Assembly (NCBI GenBank): GCA_020832005.1 | Contig: JAFIFN010000017.1 | Location: forward strand, 1-41,827 | DNA: 41,827 nt | From: Gammaproteobacteria bacterium | Lineage (GTDB): Bacteria; Pseudomonadota; Gammaproteobacteria; Steroidobacterales; PWYM01 | Direction of reading: 5' to 3' | In this document: positions 34,326 to 40,868 of the stretch, in pieces | How positions within the stretch are numbered: the stretch's first letter is position 1 | Layout of the letters: every line of letters starts with the position of its first letter | Program-made: the position numbers and the translations under genes | The notes under the pieces: generated by a model | The model's input: only the letters and a program-made list of their open reading frames with translations | Database searches by the model: none | Told to the model about the DNA's origin: nothing

Positions 34326-36182
34326 TCAGGCCGTGCGGCGCGCCGCCCCTCGGGGGCGGTCGATACCCATACGGCGGATGCGATCGGCCAGCGTGGTCGG
34401 CCGCAGGCCCAGCAGCTCGGCTGCACCGCCGGGGCCCGAGACCCGCCAGTCGGCGGCCTCCAGCGCGGCCACAAGGTTGTCGCGCTCGAAACTGCGCAGA
34501 TCGGCTTCGGTCATGAAACCTGCTTCAGGGGCCTGGTCGGCGGCAGACTCGCGCGCGGGCTCGGGCCTGGATGATGTGGCCTGCGACTGCGCCGGCGAGG
34601 CTTCGGGCAGCGACAGGTCCAGACGCAGCGTCTTGCCCTTGCCGAGAATCACCGCCCGTTCGATGACGCTTTGCAGCTCGCGGACGTTGCCGGGCCAGTC
34701 GTAGCTGCGCAGCGCCTGGGCCTGGCTGCGATCCAGCGTCAATGCCGGATAGCCGAAATCCTTGCAGGCCAGTTCGAGGAAATGCGCGGCCAGCTGCACG
34801 ACATCGTCACCGCGTTCGCGCAACGGCGGCACCTCGACGGGGAACACCGTGAGCCGGTAATACAGATCGTCGCGAAACGTGCCGGCCTCGACCATCTCCT
34901 CGAGATCACGATTGGTCGCGGCAATCACGCGCACGTCGATCGACCGGGTACGGTCGCTGCCGACCGGCTCGAACTCCTTTTCCTGCAGCACGCGCAGCAG
35001 CTTGCTCTGCAGTTCGGGCGGAATCTCGCCGACCTCGTCGAGGAAGATCGTGCCGCCATCGGCGAGCTGGAAGCGGCCGATGCGATCCTTGACCGCGCCG
35101 GTGAACGCGCCCTTCACGTGACCGAAGAATTCGCTTTCGAACAGCTCGCGCGGCACCGCCGCGCAATTGACCTTCACCAGCGGTTTGCCGGCGCGCGGAC
35201 TGCCGGCATGGATGGCACGGGCCACGAGTTCCTTGCCGACGCCGGATTCACCGAGCAGGATGACGTTGGCGGAGGTCTCGGCCACCGCCTCGATGCGCGC
35301 CAGCATTTTCCTGAGCACCGGTGATTCGCCGACGATCTGGCCGAAGTTCATCGATACGTTGACCTCCTCGCGGAGATAGTCGCGCTCGTGCTCGAGCTGC
35401 TCGCGAAGGCGCGCGTTTTCCTCGAAGGCCTCGCGCAGCGAGCGCTCGGCGCGGTTGCGCTCGGTGACATCCTTCATGGCCACCAGCATGCGCCGGACCT
35501 TGCCCTGGGCATCGCGCTCGGCGGTCGCCGAGATCAGCACCTCGATGAGCTGGCCGTCGCGGGTCATCATCTCGCGCGGCTCGTTGTCGAGTTCGCCGGT
35601 GCTGATGATGTCGCGCAGCCTGCCACCGGACAGCCGCTCCTGGCTTGCCGGACTCATGAACTCGGAGATGAATCGCCCGAGCACCTCCTCGCGTCGATAG
35701 CCCATCTTGCTCAGCCAGCGATCGCTGCACAGCACGACCCGGCCGTCGGGATCCACCGTGTAGAGCATCGCGGGGGTGGCGCGGTAGAGATCCCGGTAGT
35801 GGCGCTCGATCTGGGCCTGGGCGGCAAGCTCGGTGTAGACGGCGACGGTATGCAGATAGGTGGCGTCCGGGCCGCTGCCGTACTCGACCACGGCGCTGGT
35901 CACGCAGTCCACGGCCTCGCCCTGGCGGGTCTGCAGTTCGATGGGCACGGCGTCGAGACGGCTGGCGCGACGCAGCAGCGGCGCGTATTCCTCGATGATC
36001 CGCCGGGCACCTTCGGCCGTGGCGAAGTCCTCGGCGCGCCGTCCGGTGATCTCGTTGCGGCCGTAACCCATGCGCGCCAGCCACATGTCGCTGGCGTCCT
36101 GGATGCGACCTTCGGCATCGAAGTACAGCGTCATCGCCGGGATGCGCCGGAACATCCAAAGATACGGATTCTTGTCAGGCAT
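34326..36182 (-). CDS. sigma54-dependent transcriptional activator with two PAS domains
   Basis: 618 residues. PAS 1 at about 10-118 ([20 protein letters not shown]) and PAS 2 at about 128-245 ([20 protein letters not shown]) are followed by a coiled linker ([19 protein letters not shown]). The AAA+ motor has Walker A GESGVGKE (311-318), the sigma54-contact loop GAFTGA (358-363) and Walker B GTIFLDE (377-383). A Fis-type HTH is at the end ([20 protein letters not shown]). There is no receiver domain, so it senses directly through the PAS domains (redox, light, ligand or energy state). Three ACGG-N4-CCGT palindromes lie just upstream, the nearest on its ribosome site. The divergent neighbour has a sigma54 promoter. 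I infer it activates that gene and regulates itself. Confidence 0.92.
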   Translation of the reverse strand: MPDKNPYLWMFRRIPAMTLYFDAEGRIQDASDMWLARMGYGRNEITGRRAEDFATAEGARRIIEEYAPLLRRASRLDAVPIELQTRQGEAVDCVTSAVVEYGSGPDATYLHTVAVYTELAAQAQIERHYRDLYRATPAMLYTVDPDGRVVLCSDRWLSKMGYRREEVLGRFISEFMSPASQERLSGGRLRDIISTGELDNEPREMMTRDGQLIEVLISATAERDAQGKVRRMLVAMKDVTERNRAERSLREAFEENARLREQLEHERDYLREEVNVSMNFGQIVGESPVLRKMLARIEAVAETSANVILLGESGVGKELVARAIHAGSPRAGKPLVKVNCAAVPRELFESEFFGHVKGAFTGAVKDRIGRFQLADGGTIFLDEVGEIPPELQSKLLRVLQEKEFEPVGSDRTRSIDVRVIAATNRDLEEMVEAGTFRDDLYYRLTVFPVEVPPLRERGDDVVQLAAHFLELACKDFGYPALTLDRSQAQALRSYDWPGNVRELQSVIERAVILGKGKTLRLDLSLPEASPAQSQATSSRPEPARESAADQAPEAGFMTEADLRSFERDNLVAALEAADWRVSGPGGAAELLGLRPTTLADRIRRMGIDRPRGAARRTA

Positions 36183-36183
36183 T

Positions 36184-36236
36184 ACGGGATTCCGTAGGAA
36201 TGTATAACGGAAAACCGTATTTTAACGGAAAACCGT
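36184..36236. promoter_or_regulatory. three ACGG-N4-CCGT palindromes (activator binding sites)
   Basis: ACGG-GATT-CCGT (36184-36195), ACGG-AAAA-CCGT (36207-36218) and ACGG-AAAA-CCGT (36225-36236). Sites 2 and 3 share the longer unit TAACGGAAAACCGTAT. They lie 45-97 bp upstream of the -24 element of the plus-strand sigma54 promoter, the usual place for enhancer-binding proteins. Site 1 begins 2 bp before the regulator start codon on the other strand, where binding would limit its own expression. Confidence 0.7.
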
Positions 36237-36280
36237 ATGCGGTACCACTGCCAACTGCTTGATTTTCTGTTGCACAAAGT

Positions 36281-36296
36281 TGGCACGCCTTGTGCA
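36281..36296 (+). promoter_or_regulatory. sigma54 (-24/-12) promoter
   Basis: TGGCAC-GCCTT-GTGCA matches the RpoN consensus TGGCAC-N5-TTGCW at all but one position (G for T at the first base of the -12 box), with the GG and GC dinucleotides correctly 10 bp apart. Transcription would start near 36308, leaving a 5' leader of about 68 nt before the ATG at 36376. Confidence 0.75.
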
Positions 36297-36375
36297 TTAG
36301 CTTAGTGCAAGAAAAGCGGGGTGACGGATCGCCCCAGACATCAAGCAGACACGGACTATCGTAAAGGTGAGCGAC

Positions 36376-36720
36376 ATGAACAACAAGAAAGTATCGAACG
36401 GCGCAGGTCGCACGCCACGGCTGGTGGCCCTGGCAGTGCTCGGCGCCCTTTCCATGCCCGGAGTGGCAGCCCTTGCCGCAGAGGCCAGCGCAGGCAAGCG
36501 GGTGATCGACGAGATCGTCGTGACCGCGCCGCGCCTCACGCCTATCGACGAGATGGTGGTCACGGCACCGCGCATCGACCCGATCGGCGACGCGATTGCC
36601 GGGGCCATACAGGCCGATGTGCAACGCGCCACCGCACTTGCCGGCGGCACCGCGACAGAACGGGCGGCCCGGCGTGAGATCCGCCTGGCCTCCCTCGGCT
36701 TCCGCACGGACCGGGGTTGA
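36376..36720 (+). CDS. small secreted protein with two TonB-box-like repeats, function unknown
   Basis: 114 residues from the ATG at 36376, with AAGGTGAG 7 nt upstream (a GTG at 36367 is also in frame). The signal peptide ends near ALAAEASA. The mature protein (about 80 residues) opens with a tandem repeat of 15-16 residues: IDEIVVTAPRLTP and IDEMVVTAPRIDP. The core EIVVTAPR is what one sees as the TonB box of TonB-dependent receptors (the receptor at 3393 has IEEIVVTAT), but here no plug or barrel follows. A helical, Ala/Arg-rich tail (GGTATERAARREIRLASLG) comes after. I do not recognise a family. It has its own sigma54 promoter and sits opposite the PAS-AAA-Fis regulator. Confidence 0.65.
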   Translation: MNNKKVSNGAGRTPRLVALAVLGALSMPGVAALAAEASAGKRVIDEIVVTAPRLTPIDEMVVTAPRIDPIGDAIAGAIQADVQRATALAGGTATERAARREIRLASLGFRTDRG

Positions 36721-36748
36721 ACGAACGCAGGTAAGACAGTTCCAACGG

Positions 36749-36881
36749 GGTGGCGCGCCTTCCCCCCTCCCCCCCTGGCGGGCCCCCGGGGGGTTCCGCC
36801 CGGCCGGGGTTTAACCTACCTCTTTAAACAAAGTCCAACGGGGGGGGGGCGCCCCCCCCCCCCCCCCCCTGGCGCGCCACC
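36749..36881. other. poly-G/poly-C low-complexity block (probable assembly artefact)
   Basis: GGTGGCGCGCC (36749-36759) and its exact reverse complement GGCGCGCCACC (36871-36881) enclose C- and G-only runs, including 10 G at 36840-36849 and 18 C at 36852-36869. TCCAACGGGG is repeated at 36741-36750 and 36834-36843. Such runs are typical of failed or mis-joined reads at a hairpin. The real locus may be a GC-rich terminator for the small secreted protein gene. No gene is visible in 36721-37008. Confidence 0.6.
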
Positions 36882-36901
36882 CCCACATGACGGGCAGCCT
36901 T

Positions 36902-36980
36902 TGGGGTCAGAGTTTGCTGCTCGTTACAGGGTGTGAAGCCCGAACTTGAATGCGGAGAAGGACTTCCGGCTCTGACCCCA
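36902..36980. repeat. MITE/REP-like element with 11-bp terminal inverted repeats
   Basis: TGGGGTCAGAG (36902-36912) and CTCTGACCCCA (36970-36980) are perfect 11-bp inverted ends enclosing 57 bp without coding potential. Ends beginning TGGGGTCAGAG are, as I recall, common in proteobacterial genomes near REP-associated (IS200-like) tyrosine transposases. No transposase is in the window, so this would be a non-autonomous copy. Only one copy was found here. Confidence 0.55.
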
Positions 36981-37008
36981 CTTCCTTGGCACCCTTGAGG
37001 AGACTGCC

Positions 37009-37218
37009 ATGTCCATCAACATCGATTACGAAACCCTCGCCACGGCGGGCATACACGAAGAGCTGCCGCGCGAGATGAATGATGCGCCGGCGTCGGCCGA
37101 TCCGCTTGCGGCACGCCGCCGCCTGGAAGATCTGCTCGAGGAGCGTCGCGTGCGCCGCGAACTCGCAGCGCTGGACATGGAGAGCTTCGACATCCAGGAC
37201 ATCGAGTTCTACGAGTAA
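37009..37218 (+). CDS. small conserved protein (PA3496-like), function uncertain
   Basis: 69 residues with a good site (GAGGAG) before the ATG. The conserved part is the C-terminal half, ARRRLEDLLEERRVRRELAA, a charged helix, followed by an acidic end (DMESFDIQDIEFYE). The helix resembles the family annotated as PA3496-type putative envelope integrity protein; that name is a recollection and its basis is thin. It has no signal peptide or membrane helix, and is acidic at both ends. It lies 85 bp upstream of the thioredoxin gene on the same strand. Confidence 0.6.
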   Translation: MSINIDYETLATAGIHEELPREMNDAPASADPLAARRRLEDLLEERRVRRELAALDMESFDIQDIEFYE

Positions 37219-37303
37219 GCGGCCACGCGCGGCACCTTGAAATCCGCGCCCGGCGTCGTCACCTTAGGGACTCCCGTCAAAGTCCCAGTCACTGGAGTCG
37301 ACC

Positions 37304-38155
37304 ATGTCCGCCGTTCCCACACCAGCTGCCGCACGCGCCGTCACCGCCCAGAGCTTCGCCCAGGACGTCGTCCAGCGTTCCATGGAGGTGCCGGTGCTGG
37401 TGGACTTCTGGGCCGACTGGTGTGGTCCTTGCAAGACACTCTCACCCATCCTCGACCGGCTGGCTGCTGATTTCGCGGGCAGCCTCGACGTCGTCAAGGT
37501 CAACGTCGATGAGGAACCGCAGATCGCCCAGCAGCTGGGCATCCGCAGCCTGCCCACCGTCAAACTCATCCACCAGGGACGCATCGTCGATGAGTTCGTC
37601 GGCGCCCAGCCCGAGGGGGTGATCCGCGAGATGCTCGCCAAGCATCTGCCGGCAGCCGGCGAGGTGGTGGAAGCCGAGATCGATCCCGCGCAGAAGCTCG
37701 CCGAACTCGAGGCACGGCACCAGAACACGCCCGATGACGCCGAAGTGTCGCTGGAGCTGGCCGAGGCGCTGGCAGTGACCGGTGACACGCAGCGTGCCAT
37801 GACGCTGCTCAGCAGCCTGCCCGTGGATGTACAGACCAAGGATCGCGCCGAGCGCGTGCGCGGCTATGCGATGTTCGCCCAGGCCGCGGCGGATGCACCC
37901 GACGCCGCCGCCCTGCAGGCAAAGCTTGCTGAAAACCCGGATGATCACCGCAGCCGCCATCAGCTGGCCGCGCGACTGTTCAATGCCGGCGAGCACGAAG
38001 CCGCGCTCGAAGCACTGCTGGAAATGCTCAGCCGCGATCGCAGTTTCGATGACGGCCTGGCGCGCCGCAGCCTGGTGGCGGCCTTCAATGTGCTGGGGTC
38101 GGGGTCCGAGCTCACCGGGCGCTATCGGCGCAGGATGTCCTCGGTGCTGCTGTAG
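37304..38155 (+). CDS. cnoX: thioredoxin-TPR co-chaperone, CnoX/YbbN type
   Basis: 283 residues. The thioredoxin domain (about 12-118) has VLVDFWADWCGPCKTLSPIL with C40-G-P-C43, so both redox Cys are present (E. coli CnoX has SxxC and lacks disulfide-reductase activity). IRSLPTVKLIHQG is the cis-Pro loop. The C-terminal 160 residues are TPR-like helices (NTPDDAEVSLELAEALAVTG; DDHRSRHQLAARLFNAGEHE). In CnoX, these bind clients and hand them to GroEL/DnaK under oxidative (hypochlorite) stress. The full CGPC suggests an active thioredoxin as in Caulobacter-type CnoX. Confidence 0.9.
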   Translation: MSAVPTPAAARAVTAQSFAQDVVQRSMEVPVLVDFWADWCGPCKTLSPILDRLAADFAGSLDVVKVNVDEEPQIAQQLGIRSLPTVKLIHQGRIVDEFVGAQPEGVIREMLAKHLPAAGEVVEAEIDPAQKLAELEARHQNTPDDAEVSLELAEALAVTGDTQRAMTLLSSLPVDVQTKDRAERVRGYAMFAQAAADAPDAAALQAKLAENPDDHRSRHQLAARLFNAGEHEAALEALLEMLSRDRSFDDGLARRSLVAAFNVLGSGSELTGRYRRRMSSVLL

Positions 38156-38241
38156 CAGCCTGTTCAGCGTCGTCTCCGCCCAGTCGGACGGATTGGCCGA
38201 ACGGCCGCGTGGACAGATTGACAGGTACGAACCGGAGATTT

Positions 38242-38257
38242 CGATTAATCGTATAAT
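38242..38257 (+). promoter_or_regulatory. palindromic operator touching a perfect -10 box
   Basis: CGATTAATCG (38242-38251) is a perfect palindrome directly followed by TATAAT (38252-38257). Transcription would start at about 38264, the A of the ATG, giving a leaderless mRNA. No good -35 lies 16-18 bp upstream. The pattern CGAT-N2-ATCG also occurs twice at 12459-12488. Confidence 0.5.
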
Positions 38258-38263
38258 CACCCC

Positions 38264-38458
38264 ATGAAAGGTGAGCATTTCGCAACCCCACCGGAATCCG
38301 GGCATGACCCATCGCTGATCCGCTGGTTTGCCGATCTCACGCCCGATCAGCGACTGGCCGAGTTGGAATCGCGCGTGGCGTTCCTCCAAAGCTTGAGGGC
38401 AGGCCATGACACCCAGCTTTCGCGAGATCCTCGAAGTCCTCAACCAACACGAGGTTGA
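38264..38458 (+). CDS. small partner protein of the nucleotidyltransferase gene
   Basis: 64 residues, beginning with ATG just after a TATAAT box. The body reads SLIRWFADLTPDQRLAELES then RVAFLQSLRAG, two amphipathic helices of the kind found in small proteins encoded before AbiEii/MNT-like nucleotidyltransferase genes. The last 15 residues overlap the next gene in another frame (53 bp). A toxin-antitoxin or accessory role is possible by analogy only. No DNA-binding motif is evident, though the promoter has a palindrome. Confidence 0.55.
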   Translation: MKGEHFATPPESGHDPSLIRWFADLTPDQRLAELESRVAFLQSLRAGHDTQLSRDPRSPQPTRG

Positions 38459-38894
38459 GTATATCGTCGTCGGCGGGGTGGCCGCCGTCATCCACGGAGC
38501 TCCGACCACCACTTTCGATCTTGATACCCTCGTCAGGCTCGACGATGCCAATGCCGAACGGCTACTCCGGGCCTTGTCACAACTGGAGGCCCGGTTTCGC
38601 GAGCATCAGAACTCCATTCGGCCCACCATCGGTGACATTCTTGCGGGTGGGCACCTGCTGTTGATGACGCGCGCCGGGCCGCTGGACGTTCTCGGATTCA
38701 TCGGCGAGCAGCAGCGCTACGAGGATCTGCTGGTCGTGTCTTCGGAAATCGGGATGAGCATGGGATCGCTGAGAGTACTGGATCTTGAAGCGCTGATTGC
38801 CGAAAAAAAGCGAATGGGACGTACCAAGGACATTGCAGCCGTCGAACTGCTTGAAGAAGTACTGCACCATCGTGCTGGGCGAAGGGACCTCTAA
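38406..38894 (+). CDS. nucleotidyltransferase-fold protein (AbiEii/MNT-like)
   Basis: 162 residues. The N-terminal part EYIVVGGVAAVIHGAPTTTFDLDTLV has the nucleotidyltransferase core: GG, the HG turn and the D-L-D metal motif after TTTFD. A later conserved acidic stretch is LRVLDLEALIAEKKRMGRTKD, typical of AbiEii/DUF1814-like toxins and related nucleotidyltransferases (a Lys-rich helix then Asp). Some relatives AMPylate or add nucleotides to tRNA and are kept silent by a partner. It overlaps the small upstream gene by 53 bp and ends against the convergent hydrolase gene (4-bp overlap of stop codons). Confidence 0.65.
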   Translation: MTPSFREILEVLNQHEVEYIVVGGVAAVIHGAPTTTFDLDTLVRLDDANAERLLRALSQLEARFREHQNSIRPTIGDILAGGHLLLMTRAGPLDVLGFIGEQQRYEDLLVVSSEIGMSMGSLRVLDLEALIAEKKRMGRTKDIAAVELLEEVLHHRAGRRDL

Positions 38895-39817
38895 TTGATG
38901 TCGCCCTCATCCTTCAGGTGTGCCTGGAGGAACGCCAGCGTGCGTTGCCAGGCATCCTCGGCGGCCACCGGCTCATAGTTGCCGCCGGACGGGTTGGCGA
39001 ACGCGTGGTCCACGCCCGGATAGATCTCGATGTGCGCGTTCTTGCCCAGTGCGGCCAGCTGGTCGCGGAATGCATGCACGCCCTCCAGCGGCACGGCCTG
39101 GTCGTCTTCGGCGAAGATTCCGAGGATGGGCATGTCCAGCGGTGCCAGCGCCGCTTCATCCGTGGGCATGTTGCCGTAATAGATGACTGCGGCATCCAGC
39201 ACGTCGGGCAATTCGCGCGCGGTTTCCAGCGCCCAGCGCCCGCCCAGGCACCAGCCCAGTGAGGCCACGGCCGGGGCCTGCAGGTACGACACCAGGTAGT
39301 CGTGGGCCTGGCGGACATTGTCCCGGCCCTTCGCGGGCGCCTCCATCAAGGCCGTCATCAGTGCATTCGCACGCTCCGGGTCCTGCGCCGTCTGGCCCCC
39401 GTAGAGATCCACGGCCAGGGCGACATAGCCTTCGCCGGCGAGGCGCTCGGTCATCGCGCGGATGTTGTCGTTCACGCCCCACCACTCGTGGATGACGATG
39501 ATGCCCGGCAACGGCTCCGCCGACTCACCCTCGGGCATGGCCAGGTAACCGGTCACCGCCGTGTCGTTCTGTCGTGCATATTCGACCGCACGCGCCACCA
39601 CCGGCATGCGCGGCGGCGCCTCGATGGCCGGTGTTGCCACCGGCACATCATGGGCATGCTCGTGGGCCATGCGCTCGGCGGCCTCGCGATCGGCGGCAGA
39701 GACCGCCGCGTCGACCTCGGCGTCGGCCGTGGTCTCGGGTGCGGGCCCACCGCAGCCGGCGAGCGCGAGCAGCAGGCAGGCGGCGAACAGGACATGGATC
39801 GGACGGCTGGCAGACAT
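38891..39817 (-). CDS. dienelactone-hydrolase family lipoprotein
   Basis: 308 residues from the ATG at 39817 (MSASRPIHVLFAACLLLALA). Lipobox LALAGC makes it a periplasmic or outer-membrane lipoprotein, unlike classical cytosolic dienelactone hydrolase. A His-rich linker (MAHEHAHDV) precedes the alpha/beta-hydrolase domain: IIVIHEWWGVNDNI, the nucleophile Cys in SLGWCLGGRWAL, Asp in GIFAEDDQAVP and His in YPGVDHAFANP. The triad Cys-Asp-His is that of DLH (PF01738). The natural substrate is unknown. The overlong upstream frame is not coding. Confidence 0.88.
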   Translation of the reverse strand: MSASRPIHVLFAACLLLALAGCGGPAPETTADAEVDAAVSAADREAAERMAHEHAHDVPVATPAIEAPPRMPVVARAVEYARQNDTAVTGYLAMPEGESAEPLPGIIVIHEWWGVNDNIRAMTERLAGEGYVALAVDLYGGQTAQDPERANALMTALMEAPAKGRDNVRQAHDYLVSYLQAPAVASLGWCLGGRWALETARELPDVLDAAVIYYGNMPTDEAALAPLDMPILGIFAEDDQAVPLEGVHAFRDQLAALGKNAHIEIYPGVDHAFANPSGGNYEPVAAEDAWQRTLAFLQAHLKDEGDIN

Positions 39818-39876
39818 GGTGTTGCTCCTGGTCACAAGTGCGTGAATCAGTCCCAATGATGCGGTGAGCGCAAGCC

Positions 39877-40764
39877 TCACAGCAACCACCACAGCAACAG
39901 CGGCAGGCTGGCGAAGGACAGCACCGTGGAAATCACGATCAGGCCGGCGACATCCTCGGCCGAGCGTCCGTACTGCTGGGCCAGCAGGTAGTTGAACACC
40001 GCTGCCGGCATCGCCGCCTGCAGGATCACCACCGCGCGGGCGACATCCTCGAGCCCCAGCAGCGCAGCCACCAGCCAGCCGGCGGCCGCACCGCCGCTGA
40101 GGCGCAGGATCGCAAGCACGGTGGTACGGCCCAGCGTGCCCACCTTGATGCTGGCCAGCGACACGCCCAGCGTGATCAGCATCAGGGGGATCGTGATGCC
40201 GCCGAGCAGGTCCAGCGTATTGTCCAGCCATCCGGGCAGGGACAGGTCGAACAGCTGCACCGTGGTTGCGATCAGCGCGGCATACAGGATCGGCGTGCGC
40301 AGCATCTCTCCGAGCATCACGCGCCCGGCAGTGAGATAGAGGCCGAAGGTGAAGTGCGCCAGCGTGTTGGCGACGAAAAATCCCAGCGCCAGCGCCAGCC
40401 CCTCGTGGCCGAAAGCAAACAGGGCCAGCGGCAGCCCCATGTTGCCGGCGTTGCCGAACACCATCGGCGGCAGGAAGTCACGGGTATCCAGCCGCATGGC
40501 GCGCAGCAGCAAGCCGAAGACGCTGATCGTGATGATGAGCACCAGCCAGCAGGCCAGACCGATGACCGCCAGTGCGGCGGTGTCGACCTCGGCGCGGCCG
40601 ATGGTCGAGATGATCAGGCAGGGGGCGCCGATGTACAGGACCAGCCGGCGCACGAACTCGCCGTCATAGCGACTACCGCTGCGCGCCCAGCCGTAGCCCA
40701 GGCCGGCGGCGATGAAGATGGGTGCTACGATGGCACCCAGCTGGGCAATCAGGGCGACAGCCAA
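39877..40764 (-). CDS. AEC-family (auxin efflux carrier-type) permease
   Basis: 295 residues from a TTG at 40764 that has AAGGAG 5 nt upstream; a GTG at 40794 is the alternative start. Ten hydrophobic segments arranged as two halves of five are visible, with FGNAGNMGLPLALFAFG in the middle and AMPAAVFNYLLAQQYG near the end. Both are AEC/PF03547 signatures (the crossing helices with N/P). Substrates of bacterial members are dicarboxylates such as malate/malonate, or are unknown. The gene is divergent from the nitrilase-like gene with about 100 bp between. Confidence 0.9.
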   Translation of the reverse strand: MAVALIAQLGAIVAPIFIAAGLGYGWARSGSRYDGEFVRRLVLYIGAPCLIISTIGRAEVDTAALAVIGLACWLVLIITISVFGLLLRAMRLDTRDFLPPMVFGNAGNMGLPLALFAFGHEGLALALGFFVANTLAHFTFGLYLTAGRVMLGEMLRTPILYAALIATTVQLFDLSLPGWLDNTLDLLGGITIPLMLITLGVSLASIKVGTLGRTTVLAILRLSGGAAAGWLVAALLGLEDVARAVVILQAAMPAAVFNYLLAQQYGRSAEDVAGLIVISTVLSFASLPLLLWWLL

Positions 40765-40868
40765 GAGCGCTCCTTCGCAAGGGTCCGGGCGCACACCCGC
40801 AGGCTGGGCGCCGCATGTTCACGCGCGCCTCGGGTATCATCGCGGCCAGGCAAACACGGGAATCTACC

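Noticed and set aside
38218-38257. TTGACA at 38218-38223 as the -35 for TATAAT at 38252-38257.
   Set aside because: The spacer would be 28 bp, too long for sigma70.
39818-40231. N-terminal extension of the dienelactone hydrolase frame.
   Set aside because: It is the shadow of the AEC permease gene; the lipoprotein start at 39817 is convincing.
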